Shown: one piece after another, positions 1 to 11,157 of the stretch | Numbering within the stretch: the first letter of the stretch is position 1 | Layout of the letters: each line of letters starts with the position of its first letter | NCBI RefSeq assembly: GCF_029407905.1 | Contig: NC_073627.1 | Coordinates: forward strand, 159,035,697-159,099,696 | DNA: 64,000 nucleotides | Reading direction: 5' to 3' | Origin: Bubalus kerabau | Lineage: Eukaryota; Chordata; Mammalia; Artiodactyla; Bovidae | Position numbers and translations under genes: made by a program | Notes under the pieces: model-generated | Databases searched by the model: none | Told to the model about the DNA's origin: nothing | Seen by the model: only the letters and a program-made list of their open reading frames with translations

Positions 1-1523
1 TGAGTTCTAAGGTGAGGGGTGATGGGCCTGTCACAGGGCTTATGAGGTAGGCGGGGAGAGACACTGGAGTGAAGGCCAGCATGGACTGCAGGGCTGGTTG
101 GGTAGATGAGGTGCGATGAGGATGAATCTTTCAGGGGTTAATACTGGGCCTGATCAAGTTGAGGAAATCCATATCAAGAGGTTTTCAGGAGCTGAAAATG
201 CAAGAAAGTAAGCCCCTCTCAGAATATGAGAGTCAGTGCAAGTCTAAGGACGGACATGAGGTCAGGGGTCACATCTGCCACCTCTCCCCACCTTTGGCAG
301 TCTTGTCATAGCACACCTCTTCCCTGTATATTTGATACAGTCTCAGAAGGACAAACTGAGAAGAGGAAACTACTTAAGAAAATTAAATGCATTTTACTTA
401 GAAAATAAAGTCTATTTGTGATACTGGCTCAGAAAGTTTAAGTTTGATAGGAATAAAAGTTATCATCATTATTTTCACTGATCATATCAGGGCTTTAGAT
501 AAACATCAAATTACTTTAAAGATTACATATTTCTCCACATCCCAGTTGAAGCATAAGTTTTGCAAACTTGTTACACATTTATCCCCAATTTAATTCAAAG
601 TTGGTACTGTGATGTTAGACTTCTCTTTTGCCATCCAAAGCCTGATGTGGTGCCTTACATGTAATCTCTTCTCCATGAATGTTGTTTTGGCTTTGCTATC
701 GTACATGAGGTAGCATAGACTACACGCACAACAGAACAATCTAGAGCTGTATCATTTTTTTAAGATTTTGCTTGTAAGAGAAATGGTCAATTCCATGTGA
801 GTTTTGTATAGATACAGGTAAGAATATCCTCCTTGTGCACTGAGAAAGTGAAGGCAAAAGAAATATAGTAGCATCTTTAAAGACCATGAAACTTTTGCTT
901 ACAGGAACAAAGTAAAAAGGAGACTGGTGTCAGTTATCTCAATTATTCAGGAAAGCTGTTATTTTGGTCCATTTATACACAATTCCCGTTTTAAAAAGCA
1001 TGCACATTTGCCTAAATAGGCAACAGCTGTCGTCTTCCCACCTGTGCCCCATTGAAAATTTCATCAACTTATTATGCCAGTGTGATTTCCCCAGACAATG
1101 CATATTTTTATTTTTATTTTTTTTACTGAAATTCTCCAAAAGTAAAATGGAGATTGAATGTGGGAAAGAAGAATAAATGTGTTTTTAGGAGACCTGAATT
1201 AAATTATTCTCCTCATTTCCTTACTCATTTACAAAAGCAAAGTGAGATAGAAAATTGAAGCAATTATCTAAATAACCCAGGCTTTCCATCTCAGGCCCTC
1301 ATGCCTCTGCAAAAAGGGGGATGGCTGAACGTTCTTTGTTTTGGAGCCTTTAGGCCTCTTGGTTTTCTGTAAGTTCTGTCAGAAAGACAGGTTTGACTTT
1401 TCCTGATGCAAAGCATCTGATGGAGAGGTACAGTGTATCCTTTGAAATTCTGACTGAAAAGGGTAAAGAAGTCATAGTTTCAGTATCTCACCTGATTCTG
1501 GAGCAGTGCTCAGGAATAACTTT
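1..1523. other. unassigned non-coding sequence
   Basis: No repeat family, RNA gene or convincing exon was recognised. The reading frames here are short (at most 70 codons), overlap on both strands and have no recognisable domain. The DNA is A+T-rich and looks like ordinary intergenic or intronic ruminant sequence. Confidence 0.5.
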
Positions 1524-1778
1524 CAGAGCTTCCATTAAAAAAAAAAAAAATATTTCTTGATTTGGCTGCATCCAATTTTAGTTGCGTCATGTGGGGTCTT
1601 TCCTCGTGGCACACATACTCTCTAGTTGCAGCACATGGGCTCAGCAGTTGTTGCTTACAGGCTTAGTTGCTCCATAGCATGTGGGATCTTAGTTCCCCAA
1701 CTAGGGATCAAACCCATGGACCCTGCATTGCAAGGTGGATTCATAATCACTGGACCATCAGGGAAATTCCAGAGCTTC
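1524..1778 (-). mobile_element. CHR-type SINE (cetartiodactyl), antisense, with TSD
   Basis: A poly-T/A-rich end at about 1538-1553 is followed by sequence matching the reverse complement of the tRNA-derived CHR family, including the phrases for 'gggatcttagttccccaac' and 'ccatcagggaaattcc'. The direct repeat CAGAGCTTC flanks it at 1524-1532 and 1770-1778, which marks a retrotransposed insertion. CHR SINEs are shared by ruminants, hippos and whales, so this copy predates Bov-tA. Confidence 0.85.
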
Positions 1779-1954
1779 TATAAAGTTTAAGGGGCTCCTG
1801 TATTCTAGGTTTGTCCAGAGTGGTGCCTGTATTGATTGTCTGCAATTCAGGAACACATTGAACCATCAATACTGACTGGTGTCCTTAGTAATGACCATCC
1901 TAAATACTGTTGTCTATTTATAGCATGCTTTGGAATTTATGAAATGCTTTATTC

Positions 1955-2445
1955 TGTCACCCAAACTCTATCTTTCCATCTCTCTCTATGAGTCAATCTC
2001 CCCCCTGCTAACTGCCCAGGAGCAGTGTCTTCTGCATTTTTATAAGTATTTGAAATTAGGGCATATGTTCTCTCTTCATGCTTTCACATGTCTTGTTTCC
2101 CCATCACTGTGTGCCCTGTGAACTCTTCCTGATATTTCAAGACTCATATCAGGGACTGTCTTTTCTATGATGTTTTCCTGACATTGCCTCCCGCTCCTGC
2201 CCCCTCTGGAGAAATGTAACACAGCTCTTCTTCTCCATCCCCCTCTTATTCAATAACTCCTACAGCATAAACATGTCACATTGTATGTCAGTGTAGTTCT
2301 GTTCCTCTTCTTCCACTCTAGATTCTGAATTCTTTCAGGGAGATGATTTCACCCCCATTCATCTTTCACCCCAGATCTAGCAGCAGTGCCTGGCACAAAT
2401 GAGGCTGTGCTATGAATGACTTTTTTTTTTTTTTAACTAATGAAT
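1955..2445 (+). mobile_element. L2 LINE 3' fragment
   Basis: A pyrimidine-rich stretch leads into typical L2 3'-end wording, 'cagtgcctggcacaaatgaggc', near 2386-2407. It is followed by a T-run and a terminal 'aatgaatgag'. There is no coding capacity. L2 is an ancient mammalian family and this copy is heavily diverged. The 5' limit is approximate. Confidence 0.6.
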
Positions 2446-2700
2446 GAGATATACAGGATAAATTGTAGTATTCTCATTTTCACACTAAGAATTGAATACT
2501 TGGGAAGTTAAACGTGTATTCAGGGGTATAAAGCTGACAAAGGGAGGAGTGGAAGCTTGGATTTTAGTCTGCTGACTCCAAGAGAATGGTCTTTCCACCT
2601 GGGATGTCTGCCCATTGGAGGAACTCATGCCTTTACTGGTTCTGCCTTTCTGAAATTAGAAGGGTTACATGTTTTCACTGACTTGTGCTAACCAGATACA

Positions 2701-2783
2701 TAGTGGGATGGCCAAAAGTTTGTTCAAGTTTTTCCATTGTGTTGTATGGAAAAACCTGAATGAACTTCTTGGCCAACCCAATA
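2701..2783. mobile_element. mariner-type MITE hairpin
   Basis: An 83-bp imperfect palindrome. The left arm 'ggccaaaagtttgttcaagt' pairs with the right arm 'cctgaatgaacttcttggcc', with a short centre around 2735-2745. TA dinucleotides bound it at 2701-2702 and 2782-2783, as expected for Tc1/mariner target sites. It resembles the small mariner-derived hairpins common in cow and sheep genomes. It has no transposase, so it would have been mobilised in trans. Confidence 0.8.
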
Positions 2784-2799
2784 TTACAAATAGGAAACA

Positions 2800-3025
2800 G
2801 CACATATAGAGGTTAAGAACGTTGACTCTGGAGCCTAGCTGCCAGTACGAAATTTCAGATAGTAACTACTGCTGGTTGCTTAACTCTTCTGTGCCTTGTA
2901 TGTGTAAAGAAGATAATAGTACTTACCTCCTATGATGTCAAAGATTTAGAGAAGTTAATTATGTAAATTGTTAGAATAGCACTCAGCACAATAACAAACA
3001 TGCTCTGTGTGTTTGTTATTATTAT
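2800..3025 (+). mobile_element. MIR SINE
   Basis: The order of MIR landmarks is kept: 'gttaagaacgttgactctggagcc', then a 'gcttaactcttctgtgcctt' core, 'aagaagataatagtacttacctcc', and a 3' end near 'agcactcagcacaataac'. The copy is old and diverged. It starts about 17 bases after the mariner hairpin. Confidence 0.75.
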
Positions 3026-3855
3026 ATATGTTGGTATTAAAAATGTGGAAATAAAGAATTTCTTGATAAATGTGAAGTTTGGCACATAATATATTTCATA
3101 TCGAGGAGTAAAATAATAAAAAGTATCCTTAGTGGTGAAAAGGTTGAGAATGAGTGGATGTACTCATTGTCCTTCTGGCTGAACTTTAAAGATCATCAAG
3201 TAAAATCCAATACTTCATGCAGTACACAACAGAAAATGTCTCCTTTCCGGAGAGGATACTGATGGAGAGGTAGAAGCAGATTTGCAAGTTGCTGGGAGCA
3301 ATTTGGCAAAGAAATAATATAAGCAGACATCATTTCGAGTAAATACTCCCTTAAAATAACCCCTGAAAAGCTATTAAACACGCCTTCAGATCAAAATTTA
3401 CAACAGAACTTACAGATAAGATTCACAGCTTTTTGGTTTGGAAGGGTCCTCTTGTGGTTGTGCAGGGGATAGATAGAGAACTCTTATTTTGCAGTGTTAT
3501 ATCTTCTTTACTTGCTAATACACATGCTAAAGATTCTCTCAAAATGCAATGAAAATAAAGCATAAGGGTGATACAGTAAAATCCAAATAAACCACATTCA
3601 TATGCTTGTTTTGGGACTCACCAGCACATCTTGGAGTCACACTGGTAAAATAACATGTCCAGATTAGATAATTAAGGCAGGGTCCTTATTGGAGAATGTG
3701 GAAATACATAAAGACAGTGCTAACATTGAATGACACTAAATGGGGCATTGCTAAGTCCTGCTGTGTGCTCATGGGATCCCTCAGTGAAAAAAATAATAAT
3801 CATAAAGCAAACATCCCGGGGATCAAGAAAGGAATTGAGAATGTGTATTGCTGAC
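3026..3855. other. unassigned non-coding sequence
   Basis: I see no repeat, RNA gene or coding exon here. The only reading frame of note, on the minus strand at 3196-3381, is 61 codons and has no recognisable features. Confidence 0.5.
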
Positions 3856-3859
3856 AGTT

Positions 3860-4090
3860 AAAAGGCAGCATGGAAGAGGAGAAACAGCATTAGACTAAAG
3901 TCAGAGAAAATCTGGTTCTTGTCTCAGTTCTGTTTGCTTTCAGCAACGTGATTTTAAGAAGTTAGGTAATGTCTGAATTCTAGTCTGTAAATCGGGGGTT
4001 ACAACACCTGTCTACTTTGCAGGCTTGTGGCGAGAATCAAATGATGCAATGGATGTGAAGGCACTTTTGAAACTTTTAAGTGTTGAAAAA
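3860..4090 (+). mobile_element. MIR-like SINE
   Basis: It contains 'cagcattagactaaagtcagagaaa', 'gttctgtttgctttcagcaacgtg' and 'aatcgggggttacaacacctg', followed by 'gaatcaaatgatgcaatggatgtgaagg'. These match the MIR core and its 3' region in order. Divergence is high and the limits are approximate. Confidence 0.6.
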
Positions 4091-5204
4091 ATTCAGGTTG
4101 TTCCCAAAGATAATTTTTAAAGCAAAGTCCAAAATCACCAATTTGCCATACACAGAGCCTTCATTTCTATTTCAAGGAAGATTGAAAATGGGCTGCCTAT
4201 TTGCATAAAAGGGATAAAGTGAGAAAAAGTAATGGAGCTAGGAACAAAACAGTTAGTGTTTAACAAGTGAGCAAAAACAGTTGTGTTTTGTTTTTCCCTA
4301 AAATGTATCCTGGGAGGCTATGTAATTGAAAATTTCTGACTCTCAAATGAGCACAGACCATAATTTTTGAAGAGGCCTTGCTTAGCATGAGTCCTTGGGA
4401 TTGCACTTGTCATACCTTAAGGGAAAATTGAACAGAGGGCTTAAGGGTCCATTAGGAAGTAATTTTCCTCTGGTTGAGTAACACAGGATAATACCAGCTG
4501 TGATGGGAGAAACCTTGCCAGCCACCCTGGTGGCACTATGAGAGGATAGCCTGAGCTGTAAGGTTTGTTTTTCAGACACTGTTCCCCCAACTCAATTGGG
4601 AACAGGGCCAGCAAACCCACAGTCTGTGTTAGACAGTAGTAATTTTTCATTCTGAAGCAGAAGCTTAAATCTCTAACTCAAAAGGCGTGTTTGACAGGCT
4701 GCCTGTTGTGGGGTGGAGTGGGATAGGAGATGAGTGATAGGTCCTGAATGGACGCTGCAGATTTTCCTAATTCACAATTGGCCAACTTAGAGTGCATAAA
4801 TAACCTAATGGGTTTGCCCCACTTTCATAAACTTTCATGAAACTTTTGGGAAAGATAATGGGGTAAATAAACACATTTGTAAACTCTCACACATAAACTC
4901 AATGAAATTATCAACAGAAATTAGAGATACTGTCAACTACAATATTGTTTACAATACTTTCAAAGATGACACCAGGAAGCAAAACACAACTTACCATGTT
5001 GGTGGATGCTTTTGGGGCCCTGCCCTTCACTGAGCAGGTGCAGCTTCTCCTGGGTGCTGTGAGGGTTGGCTGCTAAGGACTATAGCATCCCTCTTCCTCT
5101 TCATTCACATCTTCCCAGACCCCTCCACGAGAGCCAGTGACCAATGACTAGTTGGCATGGGACAGAGGAGACTAGGCCCCTTACCTAAAAATGGAATCAA
5201 TTCT
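4091..5204. other. unassigned non-coding sequence
   Basis: No repeat family or gene recognised. Overlapping minus-strand frames at 4382-4650 (65 and 69 codons) show no domain, signal or codon-bias cue that would support a gene. Confidence 0.45.
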
Positions 5205-5376
5205 GAGCTGCAGTTTTCTTTTATCTTTTTTTCTAAATTTTTGTACACTTTTTTGGCCGAACCCCACAGCATGCGGAATCTTAGTTCCCAGGCCAGGGAT
5301 TGAATCCATGCTTCCTGCACTGGAAGACTGGAGTCTTAACAACTGGACCACCAGGGAAGTCTAGAGCTGCAGTTTT
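5205..5376 (-). mobile_element. CHR-type SINE, antisense, with 13-bp TSD
   Basis: A T-rich left end is followed by the reverse complement of a CHR SINE, including 'agcatgcggaatcttagttc' and 'ggaccaccagggaagtct'. A perfect 13-bp direct repeat, GAGCTGCAGTTTT, lies at 5205-5217 and 5364-5376. The intact TSD gives exact limits. Confidence 0.9.
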
Positions 5377-5834
5377 TGCTCCAAAGCTTCCTAAGGGACC
5401 AGGATTAAAGTTAGACTCCAGCTGAGAGATCATACCTCACTTAGCTTTAACCCTTTGGACTCTACTGCTTTACTTAGTCCCTACTAAGATTACTCAATGA
5501 AACACTTCCACAATCTTTTCCTAAGATTCTGTTTCTAGGGAACCAGAGGTTTTAAAAACAGCTTCTATGAGTTGATTGTTGGGGAATGCTGGTGGAAAAA
5601 TTCTGGAAAATTCTACCAATATCTTATAGTTGGGAGGGTCCAGGCATTGGATGTATAAATAGGCTATGGAAAAGATTTTGGAGTACTCTGTTCTGATAAA
5701 GGTCTGTTATATTCCAAGACAAAGGTGGCTCAGTGAAAAATACATGTTTTTCTCTGAAAAGTGATTTTCCAGTAGCAATGTTCTGACTTGAGAAAGAAAC
5801 CCACTGTAGTATTTATCTATTTTTGTAAAAAAAA
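5377..5834. other. unassigned non-coding sequence
   Basis: No family recognised. The stretch ends at an A-run (5827-5840) that sits at the start of the next element. Confidence 0.4.
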
Positions 5835-6365
5835 AAAAAATACCAGAACTGCAGTGGTTTAAAATAAGCTACATCTCATGAGCCAGGAATCTGAATATGG
5901 TGCAGCTGGGTCTTTTGCCTTAGAGTCTCTCACAAGCATCAGTCAAGGTTTTGTCTGAGCCTGGGGTCCATCTGACGCTCAGCTTGGGAAGGGTCACTTC
6001 CAAGCACATGTGGTTGTTGGTGGTATCCAGGTCCTTGTGGGCTGTCAGGTAGAGGGCCTCATCTTCTTGCTGACTGTTGGGGGGAGGCCACACAGTTCCT
6101 TGCCCCATGAGTCTCTCCAGATGACAATGTATTCAACAAAGGCAGTAAGGGAGAGCATCAATAGTGAGGGCCTACTAGCAAGACAAAAGTTGCAATTTAA
6201 TGTAAATAATCACATGTGTGAAATCCTTTCCTGTTAATTTTAGTCCATGAGAAGCAAATCATGGATCCTGCCACAGTCAAGAAGAGGGGATTACACTGGG
6301 GCAAAAATGCCTGGTGATGGAGACCACTGGGGACCCTGTTAGAGTATGTTTGCTGCCATATCCAC
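5835..6365 (-). mobile_element. ancient LTR-like repeat, probably ERVL-MaLR class, antisense
   Basis: The + strand reads as the reverse complement of an old dispersed mammalian repeat. Landmarks run in order: 'gcagctgggtcttttgcctt', 'cttgggaagggtcacttcca', 'catgtggttgttgg', 'cacagttccttgcccc' and 'gaagaggggattacactggg'. I recognise this word order but cannot name the subfamily. There is no coding content. The limits are approximate and no terminal duplication is visible. Confidence 0.5.
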
Positions 6366-7473
6366 TGCTTTAGATCAAGGAACTGATTTAGATCAAGGAA
6401 CCCTGGCAATGAGGATAGGTCATCAGAAGGATAAGGGGATATCAACTTTGAGTCATTTAACAATTTTAGATCACTAGTAGCAAAAGTATTACGAGAAAAC
6501 ATGTAGTTTCAGCACATAGAAAGAAATATAATGGTGCATTACCCCACCCTGCTCCACCATAAAAGTTCCTGCTCATATGGCCAGCTGGAGAAAACCAAGC
6601 ATCTCTCATGTTGGGAAAACAATTTCTCCAAATCCAGCTGGGTTTGTCTCCACATGGCAGATTTCAACAAATGTAGAGAAAATTCTTTCGGGGAAAGACA
6701 CTTTAGCTGCAGGTTCCTATAGTGTTAACTTCCTTCCCACGTTCTTAAAACCACCACAGGACTAAGGTGATATCACCCTCCTTCATCACTCTCCTGCTTA
6801 CTTTCCAGTAGCATACTTTTTAAGATGTCTGGAAAAAACTGAAGAAAAATCAGTTCTAATAGAAGGTCTCCTGCTCTCAATTAATCTATAATACTCAACC
6901 TACTACCCTCTTACCTTGGTAACAAATGCAATTATCATTGGTTACCAAGGTATAGTAATACAGTTTGAAACAATGGTGTGAAAAATTTCATCAAGAAACA
7001 TATATTTGAAGACTTATCCAGGGAAACAAAATCAAATTTTAGGTACTACATATTTTGAACTGATATTAAGGAAAACATGGCATCTGAAATGAATGTGAAT
7101 ATTATTTTTAACAATGAGCTGCAAGGATTTTTATTAAGGAACTAAAAAAGTAAATTTGATAAAAGTAAAGTTATTAAAGCATTTCAGCTAGTAAAGAAGA
7201 AAATTGTCACTATATGGATCATTAAGACAGTTGAGAAAATTACCGAGGACACCAAAGAAAAGCTATAAGATTTTTATAAAAGTTATATATAATAAAGAAG
7301 ATTACAGGGACAAGTAAGATAATGATTAGTCAACATACCTATAATTTGTGCTCCTAGAGAAGGGACTAGAATAGGCCAGGAGAAATGAAATAATAGAACA
7401 GAATAGGGAATAAATATAACATTGAGTTGAAGGTAGATTGTAATCTGCTTATCTGCAGGTTTCTCCATGTGTC
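6366..7473. other. unassigned A+T-rich sequence
   Basis: No repeat or gene recognised. It contains one notable dyad at 6912-6952, listed separately. The rest is A+T-rich and shows no long open frame. Confidence 0.45.
6912..6952. promoter_or_regulatory. 12-bp perfect inverted repeat resembling paired RFX X-boxes
   Basis: TACCTTGGTAAC at 6912-6923 is the exact reverse complement of GTTACCAAGGTA at 6941-6952, with a 17-base spacer. Each arm resembles the RFX X-box pattern GTNRCC(0-3N)RGYAAC, with two mismatches at one end. The dyad is plain in the sequence. A regulatory role is inference only, and chance or a decayed transposon terminus is possible. Confidence 0.3.
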
Positions 7474-7581
7474 GGTTCAGTTCAGTGCAGTCACTCATGT
7501 CAGACTCTTTGCAGCCCCATGGACTGCAGCACGCCAGGCTTCCCTGTCTATCACCAACTCCTGGAGCTTGTGCAAACTTAA
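7474..7581 (-). mobile_element. BovB 3'-terminal fragment, antisense
   Basis: It begins with the inverted BovB tail 'ggttcagttcagtgcagtca' and continues through 'tcagactctttgcagcccca' to 'caccaactcctggagcttg'. This is about 108 bases of the BovB 3' end, severely 5'-truncated. No clear TSD is visible. Confidence 0.8.
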
Positions 7582-8204
7582 TGAAAAACAACCAACACTC
7601 AATCTCTTCAGATAAGATTATTGTATTTTAATTACTAAAAAGGATCATACAAGCCTGGAGGGACAGAAGCACATTACCTAAAGGGGGAAATAAACTTAAG
7701 ATGGTCTGTCATGAAAAATGTTAGAAAAGAGTAGAACAATGTTTTGAAGGGAAATAGAAATTTCTACATCAGAGTTTTTCGTGAATGTAAAAGCAATGAA
7801 AAGTTACCACCTTTGCACCTCTCAAGGGTGGGAAAAAATGAGCAAAAATTTTTTTTGCAGACACTCTATCTTACTCGGTATAAAATTATTATATCCTTTT
7901 AAAAGTCTGTAGACATTAGTCCACCAAATTCTAACTTCTAGAATTTTAGATGACAAGTCCTATGCTTTTTCTCTTTGTTAGAAGTTTCTCCTTCCTGCTG
8001 CAGAGGGCAGAGATTGACCTTTGGGGACTGGAGTTCTTGTCTAGGATATCTATACTTGGGGGCTTGTTTTCATAGTCAGTACCAGAATTCAATGACCTTT
8101 TTCAGTTTGAAGCCTCAAAAATTTCTTGAACTCAGGGAAATAAAATTCTTTTAATTGTTTAATTTTTTTTCCATTTGTATGTTAAATCCTGTGAATTGAT
8201 CATC
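7582..8204. other. unassigned non-coding sequence
   Basis: No family recognised. 'gctgcagagggcag' at about 8000 resembles a weak CTCF core with two mismatches, which is not enough to call a site. Confidence 0.4.
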
Positions 8205-8860
8205 TGTATTAGTTTCCAAGGGCTACTGTAACAAATTGCCATAAAGAATCTGCCTGCCAATGCAGGAGACACAGCTTTGATTCTTAGGTTTGGAAGATTG
8301 CCTGGAGAAGGAAATGGAAACCCACTCCAGTGTTTTTGTCTAAAAAATCCCATGGACAGAGAAGCCTGGTGGGCTACAGTCCATGGGGTCAAAAAAGAGT
8401 TGAGTACAGCTTAGTGACTAAACAACAAAATGTGGCTTAAAACAACAGAAATGTATTGTCTAACAGTTGTGGAGACTAGAAGTCTAAAATCGAGATGTCA
8501 ATAAGCCATGCTCTTTCTTTAGTCTCTAGAGAAGAATCTTTCTTTGCTCCTAGCTTATGCTGGTTGCCGGCAATCCTTGATGTTGTTTTGGCTTGTGGCA
8601 GCATGACTCCAATTTTTTCCCATGTTCATTTGGGCTTCTTCCTCATGTCCCCTGCATGTTTTCAAATCTCTCACTCCCTACAAGGACACCAGTCATTGAA
8701 TTTACAGCTCATTATAATCTGGTATGACCTCACCTTGTTTTGACGACATCTGTAAAGACTTCATTTCAAAAAACGATCACACTCACAGGCATGGGGTCAG
8801 GACTTGAATATGTCTTTCTGGGGGATACAATTCAACCACATCATCATCCAAGTCTCTAAC
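8205..8860 (-). mobile_element. ERVL-MaLR LTR (MLT1-like), antisense, split by a Bov-tA
   Basis: The + strand shows the inverted MaLR pattern: 'ctgtattagtttccaagggc', 'actgtaacaaattgcc', then after the SINE 'gtggcttaaaacaacagaaa', 'gtggagactagaagtctaaa', 'gacaccagtcattgaattta' and 'tctggtatgacctcacc'. The Bov-tA at about 8238-8427 interrupts it cleanly, and the two halves join in register. No internal retroviral region is attached, so this is a solo LTR. Confidence 0.7.
8238..8427 (+). mobile_element. Bov-tA SINE inside a MaLR LTR
   Basis: A tRNA-Glu-derived head 'ataaagaatctgcctgcca' is followed by the Bov-A unit 'gaaggaaatggaaacccact' through 'ctacagtccatggggtca', then 'gcttagtgactaaacaacaa'. 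It is a ruminant-specific SINE. Some CpG positions have decayed. It is younger than the LTR it splits. Confidence 0.85.
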
Positions 8861-9173
8861 CTCATGATATCCATCTCTTTGTGAGACACTTCTTCTATTT
8901 TATATTCAAGGACACATATTTCAACCCTTAACATTACCTTTAACTGTATTAGATTCTAACATTAACAATATTTTTAGTTGATGAAAATACTTTTATTTTG
9001 TGTCATAATCAAATCTCTAAGTGTTTTTAATGTTCTTTTGCTAGAAGTTCCCTGTTCTGGGTGTTCTGCTTGACATGCATACATTTCTGTGGATGGCAGA
9101 AGTTCCATAGATGTGATTTTCTTTTCATTCATCTGCTCATCTCATCTTCTGGGTGTGGAGTTGCTTTTTTTCT
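8861..9173. other. unassigned non-coding sequence
   Basis: A+T-rich with no recognised repeat or exon. Confidence 0.4.
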
Positions 9174-9366
9174 TTTAGTTGCTTGGTGGTGTCCGACTCT
9201 TTGCAACCCCATGAACTGTAGCCCGACAGGCTCTTCTTTGCATGGAATTCTCCAGGCAAATATACTGGAGTAGGTTGCCATTCCCTTCTACAGGGAATCT
9301 TCCTGACCTAGGGATCAAATTGGGATCTCCCACATTCAGACAGATTCTTTACTGTCTGGGCTACAA
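9174..9366 (-). mobile_element. Bov-tA SINE, antisense
   Basis: The inverted Bov-A unit ('gtccgactctttgcaacccc', 'ggaattctccaggcaaatat', 'ggttgccattcccttctac') is followed by the inverted tRNA-like head ('cctgacctagggatcaaatt', 'cagacagattctttactgtc'). No clean TSD was seen. Confidence 0.85.
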
Positions 9367-10424
9367 ACTGATCGATTTTATAAGGAATCTAACTCACATG
9401 GAGGTAAGAATTGTTGCTGCCTCATTTCTTGATAGTCAGTGATGGAATAGGTGATCATTGTCCATTTCCCATTTGCGTCCCAGAGGGAAAGTTGCTTTGC
9501 TGCTCTTGTCTCTTCAATTGCAATATCTAAGGCAGGAGTATTCAGCCTTGTAATTACCTTACAAGTAATTCCCAATTTGGCATTGGTATGCCTTGTCCCC
9601 ATCTCTTGTTTATTTGGTCTGGATTTCTAGTTCTTGGGCTGGATACAAAACATTTAATATTTGCATGCTTTGCTAAGAATATTTTCTTAAATGTCATTGA
9701 GGACTCTGATTCAAAGGTCTTTGTCATTTTCTTATTTTTCTTTTTGCCAAAGGTTACTTTCACCTGTTGTTTGTTTGTTTCAAAGTTTTGGTATTTCTCT
9801 TGCATGCTGCAGCCTTTCCTCAAATGTCTCATTTGCTCACATTTAGAATTGGTTGATATCAAGTCTGATGGCATGATCTAAGGTGCTAATTAAGGTTTAG
9901 TGACGGCAGACTTTCTTTAGGGTAAGGAACATAAACTGGTTATTAGGTTAAGGTACACCTATATGGTATAATGAGGAATGCTTCTTCTATGACACTCATA
10001 CTCAGCCTCAGTTACCTTCGTTCTTTCTGGACGGTTGTTTGGTATTGAGTATAAAGCTCAAGCCAGTAGAGGCAAGCGAAGGAGGAAGACTGATTATTTC
10101 ACAGATTTCTGTACATAGACCTTCATCTACCATCCATTTTTAGCTCTTTTCACTATTCCTTCCTCTCCTTTCGTTTGTACTTGCTGAGTGGATCACTTCT
10201 TCTTTTACTGATACTTATACCACGTGATTTCCAGACTGTGGCTTCCTCTGCTATGCTTCATCTACCCGTATTCTTCCACTTAAATCCCACTGTTCATTGT
10301 TTGCTATTTTCTAAATTTTGTAGGTTTGTGCCTTTTAAGCATCACCTCGCTACCTTAAAGAATCTGAAGAAAGTGGAGAAAATCTGACCTCTTGCATCAG
10401 AAATGGTAAAGAATCATTTTAATG
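9367..10424. other. unassigned non-coding sequence
   Basis: About 1 kb with no recognised repeat. Opposed frames of 97 codons (+, 9588-9881) and 106 codons (-, 9554-9874) overlap each other. Neither shows a domain, and at most one could be real. I treat both as chance. Confidence 0.45.
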
Positions 10425-10570
10425 GATGCACGATATGTTATTTTGCTGGTGCACTGTATTTTATTTGTTTAATGAGTATCCTATTGTTGGGGTTGAAGTT
10501 TCACCAAATTTGTATTACTATAAACAATTGTACAATGAACAACATTATAATAAAATCTTGATGCAAACAC
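10425..10570 (-). mobile_element. L1M 3' fragment, antisense (probable)
   Basis: 'attttatttgtttaatgagtatcctattgttgg' and 'attactataaacaattgtac' follow the inverted L1M 3' region word order. It is short and diverged. Confidence 0.4.
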
Positions 10571-10824
10571 TTTGTAGATAAAATTCTACAAATACAATTG
10601 TAGGTTAATTTACATGTATTAATATAATGTGCCTACATCCTCTCATTATAAATTACTTCAATTTATGGTGCCCATTCTCCAGTGTTCTCTTTGGCACTGA
10701 GTATAATACTTACTTCTTTTTTAGTTGTATAAGTTAAAGACTTTATCTCATTTTCATATTATCTCTTCAAAGATGTTAACTACCATACTTAAATAGCATT
10801 CCCCAGTGCAAACCAGTAATTTTA

Positions 10825-10935
10825 CCTTGTATAATTTTCATAACACTTAGTCAATCTGGATTTATTAGTCATTTTTACTCCTTTTAAGCTCCATGAGATC
10901 AGGGGCATTATCACTGTTGCTGTACTTCCTGAATT
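10825..10935 (+). mobile_element. L2 LINE fragment
   Basis: 'taacacttagtcaatctgga' followed by 'aagctccatgagatcagggg' and 'gctgtacttcctgaattta' matches the L2 3' end in order. A Bov-tA follows about 15 bases downstream. Confidence 0.5.
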
Positions 10936-10949
10936 TAGGAAGCTTTTTC

Positions 10950-11157
10950 AGGCTTCCCAGTTGGTGCAGTGGTAAAGAATCCACCTGCTAATGCAGGAGC
11001 CACTGGAGATGTGGGTTAGGTCTCTGGCTCAGGAATATCTCCTGGAGCAGGAAATGGCAACCCACTCCAGCAGCCTTGTCTGGAAAATTCTATGGACAGA
11101 GGAGTCTGGCAGGCTATAGTCCATGGGGTTGCATGCACGTGCATGCGTGTGCACGTG

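Noticed and set aside
8000..8013. CTCF-like word
   Set aside because: Two mismatches to the core, including an invariant position.
8238..8300. tRNA-like A/B box sequence in Bov-tA heads
   Set aside because: These are the tRNA-derived heads of SINEs at several places in the window, not tRNA genes. They lack a cloverleaf and an intact acceptor stem.
9554..9881. Opposed 97- and 106-codon frames
   Set aside because: Mutually overlapping, A/T-driven, no domain, no splice or promoter context.
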